A stretch of 64,000 bases of DNA from Bacteroides oleiciplenus YIT 12058 (GTDB lineage: Bacteria; Bacteroidota; Bacteroidia; Bacteroidales; Bacteroidaceae), in NCBI RefSeq assembly GCF_000315485.1, contig NZ_JH992940.1, positions 893,786 to 957,785 of the forward strand, given 5' to 3'. The position numbers and the translations under genes are program-made. Below the pieces are notes generated by a model, which worked only from the letters and a program-made list of their open reading frames with translations, was not told where the DNA came from and searched no databases. Below are positions 1-9,317 of this stretch, piece by piece. Within the stretch, counting starts at the first letter, position 1. Every line of letters starts with the position of its first letter.

Positions 1-2
1 TG

Positions 3-75
3 AGCGGAAAACGAGACTCGAACTCGCGACCCTAACCTTGGCAAGGTTATGCTCTACCAACTGAGCTATTTCCGC
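3..75 (-). tRNA. tRNA-Gly (anticodon GCC)
   Basis: The reverse complement folds as a cloverleaf of 73 nt. The 7-bp acceptor stem pairs GCGGAAA (75-69) with TTTCCGC (10-4). The D arm holds AGTTGGTAGA, the anticodon loop is TTGCCAA giving anticodon GCC, and the T arm holds TTCGAGT. The discriminator base is T at position 3. The last two bases of the window read CA on this strand directly after the discriminator, so a full CCA does not seem to be encoded. A consensus promoter lies just upstream at 87-117. Confidence 0.96.
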
Positions 76-86
76 GATTGCGGATG

Positions 87-117
87 CAAAGGTAGATATT
101 TTCTCCAAACCTGCAAA
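87..117 (-). promoter_or_regulatory. Bacteroides-type promoter of tRNA-Gly
   Basis: On the minus strand TTTG (117-114) is followed after exactly 19 bp by TACCTTTG (94-87). This matches the Bacteroides -33/-7 consensus (TTTG, N19-21, TAnnTTTG). The -7 box ends 12 nt before the mature tRNA 5' end at 75. Confidence 0.75.
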
Positions 118-185
118 CATTCTGGCTCTTTTTTTCGCGAAGAAAAATATACATCCGCCCTGCATACACGGCATTTTTTTGATTA

Positions 186-1328
186 TCAGCTCATTCTGTT
201 CCGATAATCTTCGTAAGAAAATTGCCTGAATACTTCAGCTTTCCCGTCTTTTGTCCACATAGCGATAGCAGGATGGTGAATTCCATTAAACATATTTGTT
301 TTTACCATGGTGTAGTGAATCATATCTTCGAAGACAATGCGCTCGCCGATTTGCAATTCATGTCCGAAGCTCCAGTCGCCCATATAGTCACCGCTCAGAC
401 ACGAATTCCCACCCAGTCGATACACATGGCAGCCACCGTTATTTCCCATCTCAGCGCCACGCACCGCAGGCTGGTAAGGCATCTCCAGACAGTCGGGCAT
501 ATGGCAGGTGAAGCTGACATTGAGAATGGCGGTACGGATCCCTCGGCTTTCTACAATATCCACCACTTCGGAAGTTAGTACACCGGTTTGCCAGGTAAAA
601 GCGGAACCGGGTTCCAGGATAATGCGCAAATGGGGATGACGGGTACGCAAACCTTTCAGTACATGGATAAGATGTTCCACATCATAATCCTTGCGCGTCA
701 TCAGATGACCGCCGCCCAGGTTCAACCATTTGATTTGCGGAAACCAGTGGGAGAATTTTTCTTCCAGATGCTTCAGCGTTCGTTCCAGTTCATAGGAGGA
801 GGACTCGCAGTGACAATGACAATGGAAGCCATCAACGCCTTTCGGCAAGGTTTCAGTCAATAAATCCGCCGTTATGCCGAAGCGGGTTCCGGGAGCGCAG
901 GGATTATAAAGCTCTGTTTCCACTTCAGAATACTCAGGATTGATACGAATGCCGCAAGAAATGCCGCTCCCCTCTCTCACTATCATAGGATAGAAACGGC
1001 AGAATTGCGACAGGGAGTTGAAAGTGATATGACTGCTGCAACGCATGATTTCAGGAAAATCTGCTTCCGTATAGGCGGGAGAATATGTATGTGCCTTGCT
1101 GCCGAACTCTTCCAATGCCAGACGCGCTTCGTAAACGGAGCTTGCCGTAGAATGATTGATATACTCCTTGAAAATGGGAAATGAACGCCACATAGCAAAA
1201 GACTTGAACGCCAGGATAATTTCGACTCCGGCACGGTCGGCAACACTCTTTATAAGAGTGAGGTTCTTTCTCAGCAAATCCTCCTCCATGATATAACATG
1301 GAGAAGGGAAACAATTAAAATCTATCAT
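186..1328 (-). CDS. nspC: carboxynorspermidine decarboxylase
   Basis: PLP-dependent decarboxylase of the alanine racemase-like fold III group. It converts carboxyspermidine or carboxynorspermidine to the polyamine in the alternative spermidine pathway of gut Bacteroidota. The start used is the ATG at 1328 (MIDFNCFPSPCY, 380 aa); a TTG three codons upstream is less likely. The PLP lysine lies in ILAFKSFAMW near residue 42, the phosphate-binding glycine loop is LNLGGGH near 205, EPGSA follows near 245, and the C-terminal half carries CLSGDYMGDW. Length fits the family (about 380 aa). It lies 19 bp downstream of uvrD on the same strand, so co-transcription is likely although the functions are unrelated. 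The partner carboxyspermidine dehydrogenase is not in the window. Confidence 0.93.
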   Translation of the reverse strand: MIDFNCFPSPCYIMEEDLLRKNLTLIKSVADRAGVEIILAFKSFAMWRSFPIFKEYINHSTASSVYEARLALEEFGSKAHTYSPAYTEADFPEIMRCSSHITFNSLSQFCRFYPMIVREGSGISCGIRINPEYSEVETELYNPCAPGTRFGITADLLTETLPKGVDGFHCHCHCESSSYELERTLKHLEEKFSHWFPQIKWLNLGGGHLMTRKDYDVEHLIHVLKGLRTRHPHLRIILEPGSAFTWQTGVLTSEVVDIVESRGIRTAILNVSFTCHMPDCLEMPYQPAVRGAEMGNNGGCHVYRLGGNSCLSGDYMGDWSFGHELQIGERIVFEDMIHYTMVKTNMFNGIHHPAIAMWTKDGKAEVFRQFSYEDYRNRMS

Positions 1329-1347
1329 AAGTAGCAAAATTCTTCAT

Positions 1348-3702
1348 TTAACCGATAATCTTAAAACGAGCAAAGCGCAATAAAAGTTGCTTGTCACCCG
1401 CATTCTTGAAACGAATGGTTGCTTTGGCATTATCGCCATTGCCTTCCACATTTATCACTTCTCCCAAACCAAAACGTTCATGTTCGATAAGCTGTCCCTG
1501 CTGCACGGCCATTGCCGAAGCAGAAGACGGCGCAACAGGCGAAGCAGATGGAGTCACCCGTTTCAGGTTACGCGGTACGCTCGGAGCAATAATCTGTTGT
1601 TTTGGACGCTGGGAAGTTTCTTTTTCAGAATTATACAATGATTCACGGGCATGAGGCGAACGAGAGAACCCGCCACTATTTTCCCTGCGGAAATGCCCGG
1701 CTTCTTCATCAACCTTACTACCCAGTCCAGTGTCCTGGGGCAAGCGTAGGAAGCGGATATCTATATCTTTCAGGAAGCGGCTGGGACTACCGAACTCCAT
1801 CTTTCCATAACGAAAACGAGTGCGGGCATACGAAAGGAAGCAATGTTCCTCTGCCCGCGTAATAGCTACATAAAACAAGCGCCTCTCCTCCTCCAACGCG
1901 CGAGGTGAGTCTCCCACCATGCCGCTGGGGAAGAGATTCTCTTCCATTCCCACCACAAATACATTTTTAAACTCCAGTCCTTTAGCAGAATGAACAGTCA
2001 TAAGCGTAATTTTCTCATCGTCTCCATCCTTGTCTGAATCCTGATCGGTGAGCAACGACACCTCAGAAAGGAAGTCTGTCAGCGAAACATTGGGATTACC
2101 TTCTTCCAGACGCATTGCACAGAAATCACTCACACCATTCACCAGTTCCTCAATATTCTCTTTACGGCTTAGGTTCTCCGGTGAATTGTCCTGGCAGACA
2201 TCATTGATAATACCGGATTGGCGGATAATTTCCGTACCTATCTCATAAGCATTCTTCTCGGCCACTCCTTCTATAAACGATACTATCAGGTCACGAAAAC
2301 CTTGCAGCTTGGTATGCGTGCCTTTATTGAAGTTCAAACCGTACGTCAACGGTTCACAAAGTGCATTCCAAAGGCTGACATTATTTTCCGTAGCAGCAGC
2401 AATAATCTTGCCCACCGTCGTTTCTCCGATGCCACGAGCCGGATAATTAATGATACGCTTGAATGCCTCCTCATCATTAGGATTCACTACCAGACGGAAA
2501 TAAGCTATCACATCCTTAATCTCTTTACGCTGGTAGAAAGACAGGCCACCATAAATACGGTAAGGCATCCCCCTCTTTCGCATAGCTTCCTCAAATACAC
2601 GGCTCTGTGCATTGGTACGATAAAGTATAGCAAAATCAGAGTAAACATAGTGCTCCGAACGGCGTAACTCCGCAATCTTATTGATAACAATATCGCCCTC
2701 TTCCACATCACTATATGCCTGGAATACACCGATAGCCTCTCCCTTCTCCTTTTCAGAGAAAACTTCCTTGCGTATCTGCCTTTGGTTTTTCTCAATCAAG
2801 CTATTGGCGGCACAGACAATGGTTTGCGTAGAGCGATAGTTCTGTTCCAGCTTAAAGACTTTCGTATCAGGGTACACTTTCGTAAAATACAATATATTGT
2901 CAATATCAGCTCCACGGAAAGAATAAATACTTTGCGCATCATCTCCCACCACACAAACATGCTGGTGTCCTTTGGCCAACTGTAACACAATGCTATGCTG
3001 CGCATAGTTGGTATCCTGATACTCATCTACCAGAATATACCGGAACTGCTCCTGATAACGTGCCAACACTTCAGGATGATCCCTGAACAATATAAAAGTA
3101 TAAAAGAGTAAATCGTCAAAATCCATGGCATCCGCCTGCCTGCAACGTTCCCAGTACCGACGATAAATATCACGGATAGCAGGCATTTTAGCGGCGCAGT
3201 CACCTTCGTACGCTTCCTTATTGGCCGCATATCCTGCCGGAGAAACCAGATGGTTCTTTGCATTGGATATACGCGCCTGCACACTGCCCGGCTTATAAAC
3301 TTTCTCGTCCAGCCCCATTTCTTTTATAATAGAGCGCACCAGACTCTTGCTGTCCGACGTATCATAAATGGTGAACTGGGAAGTAAAGCCGATATTCGCA
3401 GCTTCTACATGCAGAATACGCAGAAAGATGGAGTGGAACGTACCCATCCACAAATGACGTGCCCGCTGGGCACCCACCTGCCGGGCAATACGTTCTTTCA
3501 TCTCACGGGCAGCTTTATTCGTAAAAGTCAGAGCCAGGATATTCCAGGGCTGGTAATTATTCTCCAACAAATAGGCTATCTTGTAGGTCAGCACCCGCGT
3601 TTTTCCAGAGCCTGCACCGGCTATAACCAGTGACGGACCGTCGTTGTAGAGCACTGCCGCACGCTGTCCTTCATTCAGTTCTTCTATATAATTCGCATTC
3701 AT
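1348..3702 (-). CDS. uvrD: ATP-dependent DNA helicase UvrD/PcrA (SF1)
   Basis: 3'-5' SF1A helicase used in nucleotide excision and mismatch repair and in removal of transcription or recombination blocks. Walker A is AGAGSGKT at residues 28-35; the Walker B-type motif is LVDEYQDTN near 226; motif III is VGDDAQSIYSFRGAD near 255; QNYRS and the C-terminal VAITRAEE motif are present. The C-terminal 100 residues are low-complexity (Ser/Pro/Ala) followed by a PcrA-like end (HERFGLGEVINVEG) that in this family contacts RNA polymerase. The length of 784 aa is normal for the Bacteroides form. Start is the ATG at 3702. It is followed closely by nspC. Confidence 0.96.
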   Translation of the reverse strand: MNANYIEELNEGQRAAVLYNDGPSLVIAGAGSGKTRVLTYKIAYLLENNYQPWNILALTFTNKAAREMKERIARQVGAQRARHLWMGTFHSIFLRILHVEAANIGFTSQFTIYDTSDSKSLVRSIIKEMGLDEKVYKPGSVQARISNAKNHLVSPAGYAANKEAYEGDCAAKMPAIRDIYRRYWERCRQADAMDFDDLLFYTFILFRDHPEVLARYQEQFRYILVDEYQDTNYAQHSIVLQLAKGHQHVCVVGDDAQSIYSFRGADIDNILYFTKVYPDTKVFKLEQNYRSTQTIVCAANSLIEKNQRQIRKEVFSEKEKGEAIGVFQAYSDVEEGDIVINKIAELRRSEHYVYSDFAILYRTNAQSRVFEEAMRKRGMPYRIYGGLSFYQRKEIKDVIAYFRLVVNPNDEEAFKRIINYPARGIGETTVGKIIAAATENNVSLWNALCEPLTYGLNFNKGTHTKLQGFRDLIVSFIEGVAEKNAYEIGTEIIRQSGIINDVCQDNSPENLSRKENIEELVNGVSDFCAMRLEEGNPNVSLTDFLSEVSLLTDQDSDKDGDDEKITLMTVHSAKGLEFKNVFVVGMEENLFPSGMVGDSPRALEEERRLFYVAITRAEEHCFLSYARTRFRYGKMEFGSPSRFLKDIDIRFLRLPQDTGLGSKVDEEAGHFRRENSGGFSRSPHARESLYNSEKETSQRPKQQIIAPSVPRNLKRVTPSASPVAPSSASAMAVQQGQLIEHERFGLGEVINVEGNGDNAKATIRFKNAGDKQLLLRFARFKIIG

Positions 3703-3970
3703 GTATGCAAAATTAGAAGAATATTTTCACATATATATAATGTTGCTCCAACTAAAACAGAAATTAATATGAATCAGCTATTGAAACTTGTTCATGATTG
3801 AATGAAAATGAATAAAAAATGTTTGTGGACTGAAACACTCTAATAAAACTACTTCTAAAAAAATTAATGGATATGGAAGAACATTTATAGGATGGAAAAC
3901 GTTATAATAACAAAACTATAATTCAAGACAAATTATGAATACGTTATTAACATCATTAATGCTTATAATT

Positions 3971-4555
3971 ATGACTCACGAAATGCCAAAACTTCCATAT
4001 GCAAACAATGCATTGGAACCTGTAATCAGTCAGCAAACCATAGATTACCACTACGGTAAACACTTGCAAACATACGTAAATAACCTCAATAACCTGGTTC
4101 CGGGTACTGAGTATGAAAATAAAGATTTAGTGACTATTGTGGCCACTGCACCGGATGGAGCTATCTTCAATAATGCCGGACAAGTTCTGAATCATACCCT
4201 TTACTTCCTGCAGTTTTCTCCGAAACCTGCTCATAGTGAACCTACTGGGAAGTTGGCAGAAGCCATCAAACGCGACTTTGGAAGTTTTGATAACTTCAAG
4301 AAAGAATTTGCAGCCGCTTCTGTAGGATTATTCGGATCAGGTTGGTCCTGGTTGTCAGTAGACAAGGATGGCAAACTACACATCACCAAAGAAGCTAACG
4401 GAAGTAACCCGGTACGTTCAGGTCTCACCCCGTTGTTGGGCTTCGATGTTTGGGAACATGCTTATTATCTCGACTATCAAAACCGCCGCGCCGATCATGT
4501 AAATGCCCTATGGGGTATTATTGATTGGGACGTAGTAGGCAGCCGAATGAAATAA
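3971..4555 (+). CDS. sodB: superoxide dismutase (Fe/Mn)
   Basis: Cytosolic SodB that dismutates superoxide to H2O2 and O2. The likely start is the ATG at 3971 (MTHEMPKLPYANNALEP, 194 aa), which agrees with family N-termini; the frame stays open to an upstream ATG at 3935, which would add 12 hydrophobic residues and is less likely. Metal ligands are visible: His in YHYGKHLQ, His in NHTLYF, and Asp and His in DVWEHAYYLDY. GSGWSWL and QNRRADHVN are typical SOD signatures. An isolated transcription unit with its own hairpin terminator at 4582-4620; about 230 bp of AT-rich sequence separates it from the divergent uvrD, with no clear consensus promoter. Confidence 0.96.
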   Translation: MTHEMPKLPYANNALEPVISQQTIDYHYGKHLQTYVNNLNNLVPGTEYENKDLVTIVATAPDGAIFNNAGQVLNHTLYFLQFSPKPAHSEPTGKLAEAIKRDFGSFDNFKKEFAAASVGLFGSGWSWLSVDKDGKLHITKEANGSNPVRSGLTPLLGFDVWEHAYYLDYQNRRADHVNALWGIIDWDVVGSRMK

Positions 4556-4581
4556 CAACAACATCATAAACTCTTTTTAAG

Positions 4582-4620
4582 CGTACCTTTGTGAATGGTT
4601 ATTCCCAAAGGTACGTTTTG
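4582..4620 (+). terminator. Rho-independent terminator after sodB
   Basis: A 10-bp perfect stem pairs CGTACCTTTG (4582-4591) with CAAAGGTACG (4606-4615), with a 14-nt loop, followed by TTTT. It sits 27 nt after the sodB stop. Its position also argues against starting the next gene at an in-frame codon at 4595, which lies inside the hairpin. Confidence 0.85.
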
Positions 4621-4711
4621 TGTATCCAATCTAACATCTTTTAAAGAAAAACCTTACCCACTGAAAGCATTTATCATTAACTTTGCTAAACATAAACGTT
4701 TAACAATAGAA

Positions 4712-5320
4712 ATGAAGCTTATTGTAGTCACAGCCCCCACATTTTTTGTGGAAGAAGACAAGATTATCACAGCACTTTTTGAAGAAGGGTTGGATATTCT
4801 GCATCTAAGGAAGCCGGAAACACCTGCTATGTATTCCGAGCGCCTATTGACGCTAATTCCCGAGAAATACCACAGGCGCATCGTTACTCACGAACATTTC
4901 TATCTGAAAGAGGAGTTTGACCTCATGGGTATTCATCTGAACTCACGAAATCCGCATGAACCGCATGACTATTCAGGACACGTCAGTTGCACTTGCCACT
5001 CGGTAGAGGAAGTAAAAAGCAAAAAGCATTTTTATGATTATGTATTTATGAGTCCGGTTTATGATTGCATCACTAAACAAGGCACTCTTTCCGGCTATAC
5101 CCCCGAAGAGCTACGCGCAGCAGGAAAAGAAAGAATAATTGATACAAAAGTGATGGCATTAGGTGGGATTACCCCCGATAACATTCTGGAAATAAAAGAT
5201 TTCGGATTTGGCGGTGCTGTAGTACTGGGCGACTTATGGAACAAATTCAATGTCTGCACAGACCGGGATTACTTGGGTGTCATCCGCCATTTTAAGAAAC
5301 TAAAGGAAATGGCAGATTAA
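4712..5320 (+). CDS. ThiE/TenI-like thiamine phosphate synthase family protein
   Basis: TIM-barrel protein of the thiamine phosphate synthase/TenI superfamily, 202 aa from the ATG at 4712 (MKLIVVTAPTFF). The start was chosen because the longer frame would begin inside the sodB terminator. Seen in order: LDILHLRKPE (pyrophosphate-binding beta strand), VTHEHFY, GIHLNSRN, SCTCHSVEEV, DYVFMSPVYDCITKQG and ALGGITPDNI with the terminal GGAVVLGDLW. These match the ThiE/TenI core, but the catalytic region is shorter than in canonical ThiE. It stands apart from any thi operon and has no TPP riboswitch upstream. It could be a true ThiE, a TenI-type aminase or tautomerase, or a paralogue with another role. 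Confidence 0.75.
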   Translation: MKLIVVTAPTFFVEEDKIITALFEEGLDILHLRKPETPAMYSERLLTLIPEKYHRRIVTHEHFYLKEEFDLMGIHLNSRNPHEPHDYSGHVSCTCHSVEEVKSKKHFYDYVFMSPVYDCITKQGTLSGYTPEELRAAGKERIIDTKVMALGGITPDNILEIKDFGFGGAVVLGDLWNKFNVCTDRDYLGVIRHFKKLKEMAD

Positions 5321-5337
5321 AAACGAAGTCCATCAAC

Positions 5338-6222
5338 TTAGAATTTTCCGTATTCCTTGTATTCTATTCCGGCAGGCAAAGTAAAATAGAACGTAGAGCC
5401 CTCTCCTTTTTTCGACTCTACACCGATACCACCACCATAATGTTCTACAATGGATTTTGTGATAGAAAGTCCTAAACCCGTACCACGAATATTATAGTTC
5501 ATCTTCACAAAGCGCTCAAAAATAGCCCTACGGCTTTCTTCGTCAATACCACAACCTGTATCGGCCACATAAAAATAGAAATTGTCATTGCTCAGACGGC
5601 GATAGCCAATTCGCACACTACCTTGCTCAGTGAACTTCAAAGCATTCTTTACCAGATTATTAACCACCTGCGCAAAACGTACCCGGTCTATCATCAAACG
5701 ACATTGAGGCAGTTTCTCTACAAACTCCAACAAGATTCCCGATGGCCTGGGATGCGCATTCTCAACTGCACATATTTCCTCAATCAAAGCATTCACATCC
5801 ACATCTCCGTCATTATACTCTATCGTATTGGCTTCTATCTTCGAAAAGTCCAATAAGTCATTTATCATCTGAACAAGAAAATTCTTATTGTCATTAATCT
5901 CTTTCAAGAAAATCATCCGTTCTTCCCTACTCAGATTATCAGTCTCTGCAAGTATATTCGTAAATCCTACGATAGCATTCAGCGGAGTACGTATCTCATG
6001 TGTCATATTGGCAATGAAAGCATTCTTCAACTGATTGCTTTCTTCTGCCACGTCATTTAACTGCTGCAAAGTCTTCAGACGCTTGTTCTTACTCATGGAT
6101 ATAGTAATCATAATAACCAAAAGCAACAAAATTATCACCCCAAAACAGAGCAATATAAGCTCATTTTTAGAGATAAACTCTGTAACCCAAAATCTATAAT
6201 ATATGGCAAGATCCGGCTTCAT
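5338..6222 (-). CDS. membrane sensor histidine kinase, short sensory region
   Basis: Two-component histidine kinase of 294 aa. A short N-terminus (1-20) precedes one transmembrane helix (about 21-43, LILLCFGVIILLLLVIMI). A HisKA dimerisation domain follows with the phospho-acceptor in MTHEIRTPLNAIVGF near 75-90, then an HATPase domain with the N box (NNLVKNALKF), G1 (DTGCGID) and G2 (GTGLGLSI). There is no receiver domain and no folded periplasmic sensor domain. The catalytic core closely resembles the two larger kinases at 14466-16754 and 43454-46627. No response regulator is adjacent, so its partner must be encoded elsewhere. It converges with the ThiE-like gene. Confidence 0.9.
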   Translation of the reverse strand: MKPDLAIYYRFWVTEFISKNELILLCFGVIILLLLVIMITISMSKNKRLKTLQQLNDVAEESNQLKNAFIANMTHEIRTPLNAIVGFTNILAETDNLSREERMIFLKEINDNKNFLVQMINDLLDFSKIEANTIEYNDGDVDVNALIEEICAVENAHPRPSGILLEFVEKLPQCRLMIDRVRFAQVVNNLVKNALKFTEQGSVRIGYRRLSNDNFYFYVADTGCGIDEESRRAIFERFVKMNYNIRGTGLGLSITKSIVEHYGGGIGVESKKGEGSTFYFTLPAGIEYKEYGKF

Positions 6223-6323
6223 AAAGTTGGTTATTAAAAAGATTAGGTAATATGATTGTTCTAAGTGGGGACAAATATACTAAAGAAAAAACAAATAAAT
6301 GGTTATTGAATACATGTTTTTTC

Positions 6324-6369
6324 AAAAAAAATAGGCTGCAAACCTATTCAGAAGAGGTTTACAGCCTAT
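6324..6369 (-). terminator. terminator of ppdK
   Basis: Inverted repeat 6331-6345 / 6355-6369 (15 bp with one mismatch, core AGGCTGCAAACCT) is followed on the minus strand by a T-rich run (6330-6317). It lies 22 bp past the ppdK stop. Confidence 0.85.
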
Positions 6370-6391
6370 AAATATCAGATTTTAGAAATAT

Positions 6392-9118
6392 TTACTTAAA
6401 GTCTTCAATCGCCGCCTGCGCCGCTGCCAGTCGTGCAATGGGAACTCTGAACGGAGAACAGCTTACATAGTTCAAGCCTACCTTATGGCAGAATTTCACA
6501 GATGAAGGTTCACCACCATGTTCACCACAAATACCACACTTCAAGTCCGGACGGATGGCACGGCCTTTTTCAGTAGCCATGCGCACCAACTGACCTACAC
6601 CATTCTGGTCGAGAACCTGGAATGGGTCTACCTTCAAGATTTTCTTTTCCAGATAAACCGGGAGGAATGAAGCAATATCATCGCGAGAATAACCGAATGT
6701 CATCTGCGTCAAGTCATTCGTACCGAATGAGAAGAACTCGGCAGAAGAAGCAATGCGATCGGCAGTCAACGCAGCGCGAGGAATTTCAATCATCGTGCCT
6801 ACTTTGAAGTCGATGCTATCTCCTATTTCTTCAAAGAGTGTAGCAGCTTCTTCACGGATTACCTTTTCTTGTTCTTTGAACTCATACAAGATACCGGTCA
6901 GCGGAACCATGATTTCGGGGTGTGTTTCCACGCCTTCTTTCTTCAGTTCCAAAGCTGCCCCCAGAATGGCACGTGTCTGCATTTGCGTGATTTCAGGATA
7001 CGTATTACCCAAACGGCATCCACGGTGTCCCAACATCGGGTTGTGTTCGCAAAGTGATTCTACACGTTGCTGGATATAATGTAGACTAACGCCCATTGCA
7101 TCCGCCATTTCCTGTTGTCCCTTCAAATCGTGGGGAACAAACTCATGCAAAGGAGGATCGAGCAAACGTACAGTCACCGGACAACCTTCCATAGCCTTGA
7201 AGATACCCTTAAAGTCAGCCTGTTGGTAAGGCAAAATCTTAGCCAGAGCTTTGCGGCGTCCTTCTGCATCTTCTGCAAGAATCATCTCACGCATAGCTTT
7301 AATCTTTTCACCCTCAAAGAACATGTGTTCCGTACGGCAAAGGCCTATACCTATAGCCCCAAAGTTGCGTGCTACTGCAGCATCATGGGGAGTATCAGCA
7401 TTGGTACGCACCTGAAGTTTCGTATATTTATCAGCCAGCTCCATCAATTCTGCAAAATCTCCGGAAAGTTCGGCAGCTTTCGTTTCTACCTGACCTTTAT
7501 AAACCACACCCGTACTACCGTTCAATGAAATGTAGTCGCCTTCTTTCAACAGAACGCCATCTATCTCCACAGTACGAGCTTTATAATCAATATTCAATGC
7601 ACCGGCACCGGACACACAACATTTACCCATACCACGGGCAACAACAGCCGCGTGAGAAGTCATACCACCACGGGCAGTAAGAATACCTTCTGCAACTGCC
7701 ATACCAGCCAAGTCTTCGGGAGAAGTTTCAATACGTACCATTACGATACGTTTGCCGGCAGCATGCCATTCGGCAGCATCGTCTGCAAAGAACACGATTT
7801 GTCCCGTAGCAGCACCCGGAGATGCGGGAAGACCACGAGTCAGGGCTTTGGCTTGCTTCAGAGCAGACTTATCAAATACTGGGTGAAGCAATTCATCCAG
7901 CTTGTTAGGCTCACAACGCATCAATGCAGTTTTTTCATCAATCATGCCCTGATGGAGCAAATCCGTTGCAATCTTCACCATCGCCGCACCGGTACGTTTA
8001 CCGTTACGAGTCTGGAGGAACCAGAGCTTACCATCCTGAACGGTGAACTCCATATCCTGCATGTCTTTATAATGATTTTCCAGTTTAGTCTGGATAGCAT
8101 CCAACTCCTTATATATTTCCGGCATAGCCTCTTCCATTGACGGATATTTGGCAGCACGTTCTTCTTCACTAACACCTGCCAATTCAGCCCAGCGCTGTGA
8201 ACCAATCTTTGTAATCTGTTGTGGTGTACGGATACCGGCTACCACGTCTTCACCCTGCGCGTTAATCAGATATTCACCATTGAACAAATCTTCACCGGTA
8301 GCAGCGTCACGGCTAAAACAAACACCTGTAGCCGAAGTTTCACCCATATTACCAAACACCATTGCCTGTACAGTAACAGCAGTACCCCATTCATCAGGTA
8401 TACTTTCCATTTTGCGATACAGAATAGCACGTTCATTCATCCAAGAGTTGAACACCGCACAAACAGCGCCCCATAATTGCTCATAAGCGCAAGTCGGGAA
8501 GTCTTTTCCAGTTTGTTTCTTAACAGCCGCTTTGAATTTCTTCACCAGTTCTTTCAGGTCTTCCACTGTCAGTTCATTATCCAACTGCACACCCTTTTCA
8601 TGCTTCACTTCTTCAATGATAGCCTCAAAGGGGTCGATATCTTCTTTATTCGTCGGTTTCATGCCCAATACCACATCACCATACATTTGTACGAAACGAC
8701 GGTAAGAGTCCCATGCAAAACGGGCATTGCCTGTTTTACGCGTCAAACCTTCCACTACTTCATCATTCAAGCCCAGATTGAGGATTGTGTCCATCATACC
8801 CGGCATGGAAGCACGAGCACCCGAACGAACGGAAACCAATAACGGATTTTCTATATCACCGAATTTAGAACGCATCAACGTTTCTACATTTGCAATAGCA
8901 TTTTCTACTTCACCTTTCAACAGAGCAACAACTTTCTCCTGCCCCATCTCATTATATTCGGTACAAACCTCAGTCGTGATTGTAAAACCGGGAGGAACCG
9001 GAACCCCGATAAGGTTCATTTCGGCAAGGTTGGCACCTTTGCCCCCCAAAAGATTCTTCATGTCGGCCTTTCCTTCTGCCTGACCGTTACCAAAGGTATA
9101 AACTCTTTTTTTGTCCAT
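6392..9118 (-). CDS. ppdK: pyruvate, phosphate dikinase
   Basis: Interconverts pyruvate + ATP + Pi with PEP + AMP + PPi in the cytosol, a link between glycolysis and gluconeogenesis in PPi-using anaerobes. 908 aa, the normal length. The N-terminal ATP-grasp domain opens with KNLLGGKGANLAEM; the central phosphohistidine domain carries GGMTSHAAVVARGMGK with the catalytic His near 455; the C-terminal PEP/pyruvate barrel ends with the catalytic Cys in CGICGEHGGEP near 830-840. GLCRTEHMFFE is also typical. Monocistronic, with a promoter near 9160-9189 and a terminator at 6324-6369. Confidence 0.98.
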   Translation of the reverse strand: MDKKRVYTFGNGQAEGKADMKNLLGGKGANLAEMNLIGVPVPPGFTITTEVCTEYNEMGQEKVVALLKGEVENAIANVETLMRSKFGDIENPLLVSVRSGARASMPGMMDTILNLGLNDEVVEGLTRKTGNARFAWDSYRRFVQMYGDVVLGMKPTNKEDIDPFEAIIEEVKHEKGVQLDNELTVEDLKELVKKFKAAVKKQTGKDFPTCAYEQLWGAVCAVFNSWMNERAILYRKMESIPDEWGTAVTVQAMVFGNMGETSATGVCFSRDAATGEDLFNGEYLINAQGEDVVAGIRTPQQITKIGSQRWAELAGVSEEERAAKYPSMEEAMPEIYKELDAIQTKLENHYKDMQDMEFTVQDGKLWFLQTRNGKRTGAAMVKIATDLLHQGMIDEKTALMRCEPNKLDELLHPVFDKSALKQAKALTRGLPASPGAATGQIVFFADDAAEWHAAGKRIVMVRIETSPEDLAGMAVAEGILTARGGMTSHAAVVARGMGKCCVSGAGALNIDYKARTVEIDGVLLKEGDYISLNGSTGVVYKGQVETKAAELSGDFAELMELADKYTKLQVRTNADTPHDAAVARNFGAIGIGLCRTEHMFFEGEKIKAMREMILAEDAEGRRKALAKILPYQQADFKGIFKAMEGCPVTVRLLDPPLHEFVPHDLKGQQEMADAMGVSLHYIQQRVESLCEHNPMLGHRGCRLGNTYPEITQMQTRAILGAALELKKEGVETHPEIMVPLTGILYEFKEQEKVIREEAATLFEEIGDSIDFKVGTMIEIPRAALTADRIASSAEFFSFGTNDLTQMTFGYSRDDIASFLPVYLEKKILKVDPFQVLDQNGVGQLVRMATEKGRAIRPDLKCGICGEHGGEPSSVKFCHKVGLNYVSCSPFRVPIARLAAAQAAIEDFK

Positions 9119-9159
9119 AATATAAATTTAAGTTTCTCGATTGTGATTTTTTCTGTTCG

Positions 9160-9189
9160 CAAATCTAAGTATATTTCGCATACTAGAAA
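9160..9189 (-). promoter_or_regulatory. probable ppdK promoter
   Basis: On the minus strand TAGATTTG (9167-9160) matches the -7 consensus TAnnTTTG. A weaker TTTC lies 18 bp upstream (9189-9186). The -7 box is 41 bp before the ppdK start. Confidence 0.55.
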
Positions 9190-9281
9190 ACTTTTTGAGA
9201 AAAAACTTTCTATCAAAATGCAATTTCGACATTGCAATCTTTAATATTTCACTTCATAGAGAGAAATCCCGAAAAAATGTC

Positions 9282-9289
9282 TACTTTTG
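9282..9289 (+). promoter_or_regulatory. -7 box upstream of rlmD
   Basis: TACTTTTG at 9282-9289 fits TAnnTTTG and lies 28 bp before the GTG start of the methyltransferase. No exact -33 TTTG is seen. Confidence 0.5.
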
Positions 9290-9317
9290 CAGAATAATTT
9301 ATTAGACTGGTGTAAAA

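Noticed and set aside
3708..3715. TAATTTTG as promoter of uvrD
   Set aside because: It lies only 6 bp before the ATG and lacks a -33 box, so it would give an almost leaderless transcript; chance match in AT-rich DNA is likely.
4595..4711. N-terminal extension of the ThiE-like protein
   Set aside because: The in-frame start at 4595 lies inside the sodB terminator hairpin, and the extension lacks family similarity; ATG 4712 gives the expected N-terminus.
7115..8140. 137- and 162-aa plus-strand frames
   Set aside because: Both are antisense to ppdK, which is full length and strongly conserved.
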